A stretch of DNA of 64,000 nucleotides from Dama dama (GCF_033118175.1 NC_083685.1:121032501-121096500); one strand, 5' to 3'. Counted from the first letter of the stretch, positions 48,611-60,118 are shown. The notes: generated from the letters alone by a model not told the origin. Numbers and translations: made by a program.

Positions 48611-50194
48611 GGACCATGGCCAGGGACACGCACAGCAAAGACTGCACACCTGCCAAGAGATGAGCTTCAGCGTCATCTACAGGAAGGGGGCCCACGGAGG
48701 GTCCCTGGCTCTGAGGAACTGTGGTGATGTTTATGTACTGTGAAATCTGAGTCGCCTTTTGGTCTTTTTAAAAATACACACACACACTTCTATATATTGG
48801 AAATAACTATTGGCTCTAAGTGAAAGACCCAAAGGTTTTCACTGTACCTTCTTTCAACTCTTCTACTCGTATGAAAGTTTTTCAGACTAAAAGCCCAGAG
48901 GCAATCTACATTGAAAAAATGAAAACTGATCACAAGAATCCAAGCAAAAATATACCCCACGGCTTGAAAGTAGTTTCCAGGTAATAGAAAGCATTTTTGT
49001 TTCCAGGAGAGGACGGTTCTGGAAACCATTCTCCCCAGCAGACTGCACACAGAGCTGCCTCACTCTAAAGGTCCACAGAAAAGGCAAGGGGCCCACAACA
49101 TCCACACAACTTTCTGCCATTTACAGCTTAGCTGACAGGGAGCGCAACAGTAGCCTGAGCCCAACACTAAGCCTGGAGGTAAGAGAACTTCCCAGGTTTC
49201 CCTTCAGGAGTTCTAACTCATCGGGGACAGCAGCACTTCCTGTGGCCTTCTCTTTATCAGTAAGTCTAGACTCTCCCTCAGCTCCTATCACGTGGGTCAA
49301 AGGACCACTCAAGAAGCTCTACCTCACATGCCCGCCCTCTCACAGACCAAGCTGCATGAGAACCACAGACACATGGGTGCAATGTGAGAGCACCGCCTCC
49401 TGCCCTTCCCCAGGCAGAGGTCCCACACGTGGCACCTCCCCACCAAGCCAGTTCCCTCCCCGCACCAACAGCATCAGCAGGACACCTCAGCATTCTGTAA
49501 CTAAATAACTCACAACAGCAAGCAAACACTTGCTCACTTTAACAAGCTAAGGAAACTGACAACAATGGAAACATTCCTCAGTACAAGAACAAAATTCAGT
49601 AATGCTTTCCATCTATATCATCATCATGTTGTATAATCAAGCTTCTGCTGCACAAACCAATACTAGGAAACATTTCATATTTTGCTTAGTTGACTATATA
49701 ATGAAAATAGTAAAACTGAACAAACACGTGGAAAAGAAGGGAGGAAGGAGAAGGGGGAATAAAAAGAGGGCGTTGGCCAATTCCTGCTGGGAAGTCTCTT
49801 CTCCTGCTTGGTGCCCTCACCCTCCTGTCCTCTGACGTCTCCTTGTCATCATCCCTACCTCCCACAGCCCCAAACTTGCTCCACTCGTGTCGCCTCCTAT
49901 GTGAGTGAAAGGTACTGACGATTACCCAGCTCTAAATCTGGACACTTCACCCCAATCTAATGTCCTCAAATTAATGTCCACACATCCCATCTCCATCCCC
50001 TGAGTTCAAGCCTCAGCCTGTCTCTCCTCCATGACTCCAATGGCTCCCCTCCAATTCAAGCTCCTCTAATACATCTCCATTTTTAACACCATGGATGCCT
50101 TCCATACTGACAGCCTAACTATGCCATCCCATCACCCTGGACAGCACTGCAAGGCCCCAAAGGATCACTCCTTTACATTCATATATGCAGCCAA
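48611..50194. other. Apparently single-copy intron
   Basis: I recognise nothing between the LTR-like fragment and the next Bov-tA, apart from a short CA run near 48777. Confidence 0.4.
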
Positions 50195-50401
50195 TGCACT
50201 TTCCTGGTGGCTCAGATGGTAAAGAATTCGCCTGTGATGTGGGAAATCTGGGTTGGGAAGATTCCCCTGGAGGAGGGCATGGCAACCCACTCTAGTACTC
50301 TTGCCTGGAGAATCCCATGGACAGAGGAGCCTGGCAGGCAGGGTCACAGTCCACGGGGTCAAAAAGAGTTAGACACGACTGAGCAACCAAGCACAGCACA
50401 C
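50195..50401 (+). mobile_element. Bov-tA SINE
   Basis: TTTCCTGGTGGCTCAGATGG, CTCTTGCCTGGAGAATCCCA and AAAAGAGTTAGACACGACTG. Imperfect target-site duplication: ATGCAGCCAA (50185-50194) and ATGCAGTCAA (50402-50411). Confidence 0.93.
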
Positions 50402-50488
50402 ATGCAGTCAACAACTCCCAAAATATACAACACTCTCTCACATTCTTTGCCTTTTTACTGCTTGATCACCCTTTGCTTTATTACATTT

Positions 50489-50528
50489 GCACACATGCAT
50501 GTGTGCATGCACATACATGCTGCATGCA
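50489..50528. repeat. Alternating purine-pyrimidine palindromes
   Basis: GCACACATGCATGTGTGC (50489-50506) is a perfect 18-bp palindrome. It continues into ATGCACATACATGCTGCATG, which includes the 10-bp palindrome CTGCATGCAG. The tract is alternating purine-pyrimidine almost throughout. Confidence 0.95.
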
Positions 50529-50699
50529 GATTTAGGAGAAATTTCCATCTCTACACCTAACTAAACTGTTAATATTGATTTTTTTTTAATGAAAGAAAAA
50601 AAACTAAGAAGAAAAACAAATAGCAAAAACAAGGAAAAAGAACAAAAAAATACAGACAAGCCCTATTTCTAAAAGAAAAAACTCAAAAGGCCAATACAC

Positions 50700-51050
50700 A
50701 TACCAAAATCTGTGCATCCTCACTATTTCTCAGAGAAATAGTGAGATGCCATTTCACATCATATGACTGAAAAAGACTTTCCAGTCTGACAATACGTATA
50801 CTCACAAAGTTATGGATGAAGAGGAGCTCTGGACACTCCTGGATGTGGGAGCATGAACGCACTCCTCCCTGGAGAGGATTCTGGCAACATGATGGAGTGG
50901 AAGGGTGTATGTGTCCCACTGTTCTGTTCCATTCTAGCAAATACCTAGACATACACTCACACATGTGCAAACATAGGCACAATAAGGACGTTTGCTGGGC
51001 TCCGTCTTGAAAATGAGAAAATTAGAAACAACCTGTCTAACAAGAGGGAT
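50700..51050 (+). mobile_element. Old L1 3'-UTR fragment
   Basis: AGTGAGATGCCATTTCACAT, ACTGAAAAAGACTTTCCAGT, TATGGATGAAGAGGAGCTCT and AATTAGAAACAACCTGTCTA follow the sense order of a decayed L1 3' region. Confidence 0.55.
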
Positions 51051-53425
51051 TGGAAGCTTGTGCACAGAGTTCTTCTCCACAGGGGACGAATGAAAGATTT
51101 GTACTGAGATATCAATGAGGCCACAAATATTACTACGTTTTTTCAAATGAATGCAAAGATTGGAGAAGAGTTTACAGAAGCTATGAAGGTGAAGGGCCGC
51201 ACAGAGACTCCTCTGACTATAGGATAATGAGTAGCCCACCCATGAAATCACCATGGCGATGTGTCCAGAAGGGACAGACAGCAGATGGGGAAATCTGAAT
51301 CAAGCACATTAGGAAAGTTTTCCACTTTTCCGGGGAAGAACCACTCCACCCCACTCAATGCTAATGAGATGACAACTGGAAATAGAGACTGTACTGTATG
51401 CAATGTCTCCTCGGCTTCAATGCCTCTGCTCAAGTCACAAGCTGCCTCACAAGTTTCTGCTTTGCTGTTTTGGGTGCCTCAGTCCCAAACTTAGATCCAA
51501 GAGTATGAACTATGTTATCACCTTCTTGCAAACTCCTTCCAGTGTCAAACCAAACACCATGTTAAACAAAAGTCAGCAGAGGATACAGACCTACTGGACA
51601 AACTTGACTATTACACACTGCAGACATCTGAACTGTTACCATGCTACCTGAGTGCCTCTCAAAAGCAGCCACAAAAATCCCCTGGCCAGAAACAAGAACC
51701 TTCTTCATGCTCTTATAAGAGCAAATTTTGCTGTGCTTTGAGAATATCTAATGAACCTGTGACATGACGACCCGGTCCCCTGCTGAACCCCAGCTTCCCA
51801 ATTCCACCTCTGTGGGAGCCCATTCAAACAAGAAAAAACATCATCAAAATTCAAATTGCATGGAACATCTCTCCAAATGCCTTCTACAGAAGAGTTCCTA
51901 GATACCAACACCATCAAGGATGAAAGGATAAAAGTTAAAAGCTACACAATCTAATTCATGAGTCAAATAAAATACAAACCTGGGTATCCTTCTCCTCATC
52001 ACAGAGAAGCACCACAAATGGTCCCATAATTAACCATAAACCTGAGGTGTCACACACCCCCCTCAATGACCACAAATGTACTAGCTTGTAAGAGGACCCG
52101 CAGCTGTTAAGGCAAACATTTAAAACAAAAAGTTGGAAACTAACAGTGCCTTCTAGCCTTTGAAAAGAGGAAAAAGGGAAGCTGAAGAAGAAAATTTTAT
52201 AGCAGATATAGCCAAAAAGATAAACTTACTTCTATTTGACATTGTTTTTTAACATTTGCAAAGTAACAATAGGTCAGTCCTATATTACTGATTCCAATCC
52301 CAACTTGAAAGATGTGAGAATGAGGACATGCCAGGGATAAGCAGATTTCCTGAAAATAAAATGTAAATATGAATAATATGAATGTAAACAAAATAGCTGC
52401 CCCACAGAAATTGCTTCCAGAGGACCCTGGTTTCCAATGTGCATTTCTTTACAACCTCGGAATCCACATTAATAAACCCTTTCCACCTAAGACAGCATGA
52501 ACTAACATTCAAACTGATTTGCTCAGCCTTTAGTTTTAAATGGCAATACAATGAAAATGATAAAAACCATAAGTCTTATCAAAACTTAAATTTATAATGG
52601 TCCCAAAAAAGTAAATATTATATTTTAGTAAATTTCCTGGCCAAACTCTCCAAAACACTGCATCCCAAAACAACAGGGCAGCTGGTTAATGGCCAGAACC
52701 CTCATAAGAAAATTTCAAGTATCTTGGCAATATTACTGAAAACGTCATACCACACACCTTGTAAACAGAGGGAATGCACGGCTCATAAAAACGCTTCTGC
52801 CAAGATGGTACAGTCGACCTCACTCAGTAACTGAATACCCTACACAAGATCAGAGCCATCTAACACACTGCAAGCCCTCTCCGTGGAGAATCACAGGTTT
52901 TACTGCAAGTTTCCAGACTTCCATGTGTTGTGCTTTTGCTTTTTTCCTATCCAATAAAACTAGATGTTTAAGAAGTAAGCGGGGGGTGGGTATAAGGGTC
53001 AATTTCTTTTTATACAATCAGAAAATCCATCTGAATCCCGCTGTGACACTACAGTAGAACCCCAGAACAACCCAGTTAATAATAAGTTGTAAAAGTTTAA
53101 AATCCTAGCATCCTTCCCCTAATCTGAGTAACTTTTAGGCTACAACAACTTCAAAGGCAGAAAAGCTAAGTCCAACTTCTACCATGTTTTATTTAAAGAT
53201 AAAGATATATATAGATATAGATTATAAACAGGAGACCAAAGAATCATGACATTGACACTTTGCCAATTCCAATCAAATAATTTTGAAGAAAAAGTCGATG
53301 TGCTTTCAAAGGTAGATTTGTGTAGTGTTGAGTGCCTCTCTGTAACACTCAGTCAAACAATCAATTAATCCAGCTGGAAAACAAAGTGAACAGAAAGGAT
53401 TACCACTGAATTCAGGTGCCAGTCA
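51051..53425. other. Apparently single-copy intron
   Basis: I recognise no repeat, exon or RNA in about 2.4 kb. A short TATATATAGATATAGA run lies near 53205. Confidence 0.4.
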
Positions 53426-53450
53426 CATATTTTCTTTTTCTGACCCCCAG

Positions 53451-53575
53451 AAATCAATGGACATGAGTTTGAACAATCTCTGGGAGTTGGTGATGGACAG
53501 GGAAGCCTGGCATGCTGCAGTCCATGGGGTCGCAAAGAGTCAGAGACGACTGAGCAACTGAACTGAAATGAGTTG
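53451..53575 (+). mobile_element. BovB 3'-end fragment with long target duplication
   Basis: AAATCAATGGACATGAGTTT through TGAGCAACTGAACTGAAATG is the last 125 bp of BovB. It is flanked by CATATTTTCTTTTTCTGACC plus CCCAG (53426-53450) and by the same sequence with four extra bases in its CT run (53576-53604). Confidence 0.96.
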
Positions 53576-53883
53576 CATATTTTCTCTCTTTTTCTGACCC
53601 CCAGGCACACACAGAGAGGTCATTTACAGAGCTCCTGATGAAGGTCCTCATAACCCCCTAGCTCTAACTTCTGAAATATACATAAGCTAAAATAAAAAAG
53701 GGATAGTTGTCACCAGAACAGATGTTACAAGGTTTTATCTCTAAGCACTTCATGGGAAGAAATCCCACTCACCAAATGGCAGTCACCACAGAACCAAGTG
53801 CAGGCATTGTTGATTAACGTCGACCATACTTGAGAAACAAAGGAGAGAAGAGCAACCCTGTGATGGATATTTTTAATTAAAAT

Positions 53884-53924
53884 GTTCAGTTTAAAAAAAA
53901 AAAAAAAAAAAAAACGTTCAGTTT
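53884..53924 (+). repeat. Poly(A) tract between 9-bp direct repeats
   Basis: GTTCAGTTT (53884-53892), then 22 A residues (53893-53914), then C and GTTCAGTTT (53916-53924). This looks like a poly(A)-only insertion with a target-site duplication. Confidence 0.85.
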
Positions 53925-54528
53925 TCAGTAATAGCTAGTTCCCTCTGCTGATTTTTAAAGGCTTTTATTCTTGAGCTGTGCTCCAGCCCTTAGACAAGCT
54001 TTTGAACACATAGGGAGGACACACATGTTCCTGCTTTAGGTGGGAGAAGGGAAATGCTGCAAGCGTTGCTGGTGTCACGTGGCTGAGGTGTATGTTTTGC
54101 CCAAATGCAAACACTTCACGTAAAGCATTATATGGCAACAACAGCAGCACAGAAAGGAGTCTGTCTTTGATGGCTGGAAATGCTGGTGTCAGGTTGAGAA
54201 TGCTCCCACAGTCAAAGAACTGAAAGGCCATTAAACACCATTTTTATTTCTATAAACCAGCAGCTCTCAACCTTTTTGGTCTCAGGACCCCTTTACACTC
54301 TTAAAAATTATGGTAGATATCAAAGAACTTTTCTGCCAACTATAACAATATTTATCATGTGATAAGTTAAAATAGGATTTTTTCATTTTTATTAATCATT
54401 TAAAATTAACAATTACAAGTCTTTTATGTATTAATATAAATGATATACTTTATTTTTAGAAATCTATCTCACCAAACAAACAAACAAAAAAACTTTAGTG
54501 AGAAGTGTTGCAATGTTTTTATTTTTGC

Positions 54529-54730
54529 AAATTGCTGGTGGCTCAGACCGTAAAGCGTCTGCCTACAATGTGGGAGACCTGGGTTCGATCCCTGGGTCGG
54601 GAAGGAGAAGGAAATGGCAACCCACTCCAGTACTCTTGCCTGGAAAATCCCATGAACGGAGGATCCTGATAGGCTACAGTTCATGGGGTCGCAAAGAGTC
54701 GGACACTGAGTGACTTCACTTTCACTTTCA
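54529..54730 (+). mobile_element. Bov-tA SINE inserted in the hAT-like element
   Basis: TTGCTGGTGGCTCAGACCGT, GGGTTCGATCCCTGGGTCGG (intact tRNA box B), then GGGGTCGCAAAGAGTCGGAC and TTTCACTTTCAC. The first bases of the head are missing and I saw no target-site duplication. Confidence 0.93.
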
Positions 54731-55340
54731 CGTCTGACTTAATAGAGAGCAACGGGATTCTCTATCTGCTTTTGTATTCAGTCTGTTGCAGTACATTCTT
54801 TTGAAGTATACAAAGAAACTGCAACCTCACCTGAGTAGGAAGCTGCATGTATATAGGTAGTCTTCTCAAATAATTGTCAATATTTTTTGATACTACACCA
54901 AAACTCAACAAGTGGTAGCTTCTCAAAGGTTATTTGCAATGTAGACTCTGAAGCCACTTCAAAGCCCTTTGAAGTAACAGATTACACTAAATTCCAACGT
55001 TTTACTTTGTGCTCTAACCCACATGTGATTTTGCAACATCATGAACTGGTCATCTAGAAAAGACTGGGTCACTGAGGGGTGTGGACCTTCCAAATAATGA
55101 CACAATTCATTCTCCAACATCAAACCATCACGTTCAGTACCATCACAACTGGTCTCATCTGAAAAGGCTTTAGGCAGTGGGAAGCTGTCAAATACACAGT
55201 GGCAGATACAAGTTTTTCAACCATCTATACTTTTCAGTCAAAGCTCAAATTTTATCATTGGCTCAGTCGTTTCCCTTGAAGTGACAGCTCACTTTTCATT
55301 TTGGAGAAAATTCTTACAGTTGTTCTTTCAAGGAAAAACA

Positions 55341-55370
55341 GTGGGGGGGGGGGGTGCGGGGGGACGGGGA
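55341..55370 (+). repeat. G-run cluster
   Basis: A run of 12 G (55343-55354) is followed by runs of 6 and 4 G within 15 bp, inside the hAT-like element. It is a quadruplex candidate on the plus strand, which is the RPTOR template strand. Confidence 0.9.
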
Positions 55371-56039
55371 ACCAGTTCAGCTCACAACTTGACTGCACAA
55401 GTACGCTTCATTGAGATAACCACGAATGTCAATATGCAGCAGAAGTGCTTTTGGCATATTGTAAGCGGTCTAAAGGGTCAAGATTTAACAGTCTCTTCCC
55501 GCTTCATCTTAATTAAAAGCCACATTATTTTTTACTGCAAGTGTGAGACTAGGAAGAACACAATGTCCAGCCCAGGGTGGTGTGGCTGCCTGACCCACAC
55601 TCAGACAGCAGCTTTACCTGCCACTCCTGTACCATCTGTGCACATGTCAACACACAGAAAAGCCACCATGTTTCAGTAACTGACCTTACAGAACCTGGAA
55701 GGATCATGCAGGACCCCCAGGAGTCTGTGAACACATTTTAAGTACTGTAGTACTGAGTTTGTAGGAATGTGAAAACATACTGCACTGAATCTTATCACAA
55801 GACTTGCAAGAATACTTAAAGTGAACGTTCCTAGAGAGCTGTTTGCCCCAATAAATCAGCAGATTTAGTGTTCTGTCAGGACACTAAATAATCAAGGAGG
55901 AAAATGGAAAGTTACCATGCTACAGCTTACTAAGATCTATTGGGTCAGAGATGGCAGTAAATGATCTGTCCAATAAAGGTTATTTTACAAACAACTTGCT
56001 CACTTGTGTGATACTGTCCCATCACCTCTCCCACAGTGC

Positions 56040-56380
56040 ACATCCCCAATCTGCCCTCCTCTTGCCATCTTGCCACTGCCACCTCAGGGCAAGCCACCAG
56101 CAACTCTTACCCACAGACCAGAGCAGCCTGAGTCTCTCCTACCTGTCCCTACAATCCATTCTCCAGTCTCTTAAATAGAAATCAAATGACACCACTCCTC
56201 TGATAAAACCCAGAAATGGATCCCTAACACACATAAAGTCAAACTCCTTACCAGGGTCCACCTGCCCCAGCATGACAGTCCAAGCCAACTGCTCTTTAGC
56301 CTACCAGCTAACAGCATGTCTAGCCTTCTTTCTATTCCTCTTTTGGGCCACACTCAATTCAGCCTCAGGGCCTTTGAATG
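56040..56380 (+). mobile_element. L2 LINE relic
   Basis: CTACAATCCATTCTCCAGTC, AAAGTCAAACTCCTTACCAG and CAGCCTCAGGGCCTTTGAAT match L2 in sense (CTACAATCCATTCTCCACAC..AAACTCCTTACCATGGCC..TCAGGGCCTTTGCA). Confidence 0.72.
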
Positions 56381-56642
56381 GGAAGTAGGTGAACCAATCA
56401 CAGCTAGGGGGACAGGGTAAAGCTACACTGGTGAGGGGAAGGCATAGCCATGAATGCAGATAGAAGAGAAGAAAAGCTGAGAATAAATGAATAAGCATCA
56501 ATCACAAGAAGCTAGGGGCAAAGTAGATAAACCCAAAGAAAGTAAAAGGAAGGAAATAAAGATCAGATATTGACAAAACAGAAAATACATACAGAAGAAA
56601 AGACTGACAGAGACACAAACTGGCTCTCTGAAAAAGACTAAC

Positions 56643-56882
56643 CTCCAGTGCGGTACCTCCTAACCTTCTTATCATCACTGACCCCCTGAAGAGTCTTTCT
56701 AAATATTTTTTTCCTGATGGCTCTCCCCATAAAATTCTAATACTGCAGAAATACTGCCTATCTGTCAACAGGAAGCACACCTGGGCTTTATGCATAAAGA
56801 GTAAGAATTTTTCTGTCCCCTCTACCAAGAACCAACTTTCCCCCTTGAGGCAGTCCAGCCCCTGTGGAGAATGGATGCCTCT
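56643..56882. mobile_element. hAT-like DNA element inside L1M
   Basis: GGTACCTCCTAACCTTCTTA, TCACTGACCCCCTGAAGAGT and CCCTTGAGGCAGTCCAGCCC interrupt the L1M. The start resembles a hAT terminus (GTGGTTCTCAAACTTTTTTG..GACCCCCTGAAGAGTC). Confidence 0.5.
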
Positions 56883-57361
56883 GTGAGACCAAAAGAAATG
56901 GCACAAATAACCACCATCAAGAATAAAAGAGCAGCTCTAGAGACATTGACAAGAGGAGGACCTTTTGAACAATTTTATGCTACTAAATTTTTTAACTTTC
57001 TTAGATAAAAAGTCAAATTCCTAAAAAAATACAACTTTTCAAAACCAAATAAATCATAACAAAAAACATTCACAGAGACGATGCTAGACTCAGATGAACA
57101 ACTGGAAAGTTCTACAAATACTGCTGAAAGCCAGAGAAGAAATAAATAGAAAACATTCCCAAAGCTCATATTTTTATGCTAGCAAAATCTTGGTATTAAA
57201 ACCCAACAGACAAAAAATACAAGAAGAAGAATACAAGAAATAACCTCTCATTGAGAACATAGATAAAAAACCTTAAGCAAACCAAACCCAGCATGAGACA
57301 TGATGTTCAAGTAGGTTATATCTCAAGTGAGACAGGTTTCACTATTAAAAACATTGCAGTA

Positions 57362-58140
57362 CATGAGAACAGATTTTGGACATGAGCTGCAGGGAGGAAG
57401 GAGGGGGTGAGACGAATGGAGACAGTAGCATGGAAGCATATATACTACCGTATGTAAAATAGATAGCCAATGGAAATCTGCTATATGACTCAGGAAACTC
57501 AAACCAGGGCTCTGTAACAACCTAGAGGGGTGGGAAAGGGTAGGAGGTAGGAGGTTTAAAATGGAGGGGACATATGTACACCTACTTTGCCAACAAAAGT
57601 CCATCTGGTCAAGGCTATGGTTTTTTCAGTGGTCATGTATGGATGTGAGAGTTGGACTGTGAAGAAAGCTGAGTGCCGAAAAACTGATGCTTTTGAACTG
57701 TGGTGTTGGAGAAGACTCTTGAGAGTCACTTGGACTGCAAGGAGATCCAACCAGTCCATCCTGAAGGAGATCAGTCCTGGGTGTTCATTGGAAGGACTGA
57801 TGCTGAAGCTGAAACTCCAATACTTTGGCCACCTCATGCGAAGAGTTGAGTCACTGGAAAAGACCCTGATGCTGGGAGGGATTGGGGGCAGGAGGAGAAG
57901 GGGACGACAGAGGATGAGATGGCTGGATGGCATCACCGACTCGATGGGCATGAATTTGAGTAAACTCCGGGAGTTTGTGATGGACAGGGAGGCCTGGCGT
58001 GCTGCGATTCATGGGTTGCAAAGAGTCGGACACGACTGAGCGACTGAACTGAACTGAACTGATGGTTAATTTATGTTGATGAATGGCAGAAATGAAACCA
58101 ATATTGTAAAGCAATTATCCTTTTATTAAAAACAAAAAAA
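57362..58140 (+). mobile_element. Ruminant L1 3' end, split by BovB
   Basis: CAGATTTTGGACATGAGCTG, AGATAGCCAATGGAAATCTG, GGCTCTGTAACAACCTAGAG and GGACATATGTACACCTA, then after the BovB TTTATGTTGATGAATGGCAG and ATTGTAAAGCAATTATCCTT with an A-rich tail. It is younger than the surrounding L1M. Confidence 0.9.
57575..58062 (+). mobile_element. BovB LINE nested in the L1 3' end
   Basis: CTTTGCCAACAAAAGTCCAT to four CTGAA-type repeats. The best-preserved BovB frame of the window (57587-58039) encodes the segment after the RT core, with ESWTVKKAECR and LRRLLRVTWTARRSNQ. It lacks the RT core and endonuclease and cannot be autonomous. I saw no clear target-site duplication. Confidence 0.95.
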
Positions 58141-58306
58141 ACTGTGTGTGTGTTCGCACACGCACATGTGTATACAGGAATACATCAACTTTACCATATT
58201 AACAAATTAAAAAAGAAGAAAAAGCATATGATCACCTGAATATACGCAAAGAATACATGTGCATGCTCAACAGATGCAGAACAAGTATTTGAATAAATAG
58301 CACTGC

Positions 58307-58550
58307 AACATATACATTACCAGAGAGCCAGTGGGAGTTTGATGTATGATGCAGGGCACCCAAAGCTGGTGCTCCGTGACAACCTGGAGGGATGGGGTGG
58401 AGAGGGAGGTGGGAGGGCGGTTCAGGAGGGAGGGGACACATGTATGCCTAAGGCTGATTCATATTGATGTACGGCAAAAAACATCACAATATTGTAAAGT
58501 AATTATCCTCCAATTAAAATTAATAAATTTTTAAAAAAGAAAAAAATTTT
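58307..58550 (+). mobile_element. Second ruminant L1 3' end inside L1M
   Basis: CATATACATTACCAGAGAGC, CTGGTGCTCCGTGACAACCT, CTGATTCATATTGATGTACG and GTAAAGTAATTATCCTCCAA, then an A-rich tail. It is a close relative of the copy at 57362-58140. Confidence 0.9.
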
Positions 58551-59561
58551 TAATTTTAAAATATAATAGCCACTCAATATAAAAACAACTCTTGAACAAG
58601 AAAAAAAAATTTCTTAACTTGATCAAGGCAGTCTACAAAAAAGTATAGCAAAAATCATCTTTCACAGCGAAAGACTGAAAGTTCCCCCTCTGAGATAAAA
58701 AGCAAGCTAAGAATATCCCCACCCCATTCAACACCAACCCTGGTCAGTGCAGCACAGTTAGAAACAGGAAAGGAAAAGCACACAAAAAGACTGGAACAGA
58801 AAAAGAACACGTCTGTCATTAGTTGCAGAAAGACTGATTATGTTTACAGAAATCCAAAAGAATATGTGGATAAATACTCAAATTAATAAAAGCATTTGGC
58901 AAGGCTGCTGGATACTAAATCAGTATATAAAATCAACTGCATTCCCACACACCAGAATAAACAACATAATCCTTCTAAGACACCATCAAAATAGCATTTA
59001 AAAATTCAAATATCTGAGAATAAGTTCAACAAAGACATGAAGACTTCTACACAAAAATTTAGAAAACTTAAGTTTGACAGATGTCAATTCTCTGAAATGA
59101 TCTATGGACCTACAGACTGATTCAATTAAATCACAACCAAAATCTCGACAGGTATTTTGCCCTCTTGGTGGAACCTGACCCACTGATTCTTAAAACATAT
59201 ATGGGGGAAAAAAAACGTATATGGAAATGGAAAGGGATGAGAAGAGCCAAGACACTCCGGAGGAAGATCAAGAGGAAACTATCTGCATCTCCAGATTACT
59301 CGAAGCTTTAGGGATAAGGAAAAGAGTGACACTGTAACATAGAAGACAGGTCCCCAGAACTGCACTGAAAGACCAAAAAAAGATCCAAGCATATTCAGCA
59401 CTTGATTTATACCAAAGACAGTGCTGCGGGGAGTAACAGTGGTCCTTGGCAATAAAAGGAGCTGGGGCCTTTTCGCATATTCATATGAAACAAAACAAAA
59501 TAGTACCCCTACCTCACACCAAATGCAAAAAGCAATGGTGAGTAGGCAACAGACAGCTTGA

Positions 59562-59981
59562 ACATGAGAGTCGGACTATAAAGAAAGCTGAGTGCCGAAG
59601 AATTGATGCTTTTGAACTGTGGTGTTGAAGAAGACTCTTGAGAGTCCCTTGGACTGCAAGGAGATCCAACCAGTCCATCCTAAAGGAAATCAGTCCTGAA
59701 TATTCATTGGAAGGACTGATACTGAAGCTGAAACTCTAATACTTTGGCCACCTGATGCAAAGAACTGACTTGGTAGAAAAGACCCTGATGCTAGGAAAGA
59801 CTGAAGGCGGGAGGAGAAGGGGAAGACAGAGGATGAGATGGCTGGATGGCATCACTGACTCGAGGGACATAAGTTTTGGAGTAAGCTCCAGGAGTTGGTA
59901 ATGGACAGGGAAGCCTGGCGTGTTGCAGTCCATAGGCTTGCAAAGAGTCAGACATGACTGAGTGACTGAACTAAACTGAAT
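59562..59981 (+). mobile_element. BovB LINE inserted in L1M
   Basis: GAGAGTCGGACTATAAAGAA to TGACTGAACTAAACTGAAT. Target-site duplication, 10 of 11: AGACAGCTTGA (59551-59561) and AGACAGTTTGA (59982-59992). Confidence 0.95.
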
Positions 59982-59994
59982 AGACAGTTTGATT

Positions 59995-60118
59995 ATATAA
60001 TTTACCCTCCAACCTGGACACTTTATTATAGAGTGAAAAAGGATGCTATGAATAATTATTCTAAGACAGCAGGTACTAACCAGAACTGCCCTCAGCACAC
60101 TGGGACTTAAGGTCATCC
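59995..60118. mobile_element. Possible short DNA-element relic inside L1M
   Basis: CTCCAACCTGGACACTTTAT, AGACAGCAGGTACTAACCAG and CACTGGGACTTAAGGTCATC interrupt the L1M order. They resemble a common short mammalian repeat ending GGGACGTATGGTCATCCTAG. Family unnamed. Confidence 0.45.

Larger units (their letters stand above)
54255..55745 (+). mobile_element. hAT-like DNA transposon, split by Bov-tA
   Basis: AGCTCTCAACCTTTTTGGTC, TCAGGACCCCTTTACACTCT and CTTTAGTGAGAAGTGTTGCA precede a Bov-tA. GTCTGACTTAATAGAGAGCA and TCAGTCTGTTGCAGTACATT follow, and near the far end CAGGACCCCCAGGAGTCTGT resembles the opposite terminus (GACCCCCAGGGGTCC..). I recognise the mammalian family but not its exact name. 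No transposase frame survives. Confidence 0.65.

Noticed and set aside
54529..54730. tRNA-like box B sequence (GGTTCGATCCC)
   Set aside because: It is the tRNA-derived head of a Bov-tA SINE, not a tRNA gene. The same applies to the other Bov-tA and CHR-type copies.
57587..58039. 150-codon open frame, cleanly translated
   Set aside because: The protein is the BovB segment after the RT core (WTARRSNQSILKEIS). Recent copies keep such frames by chance.
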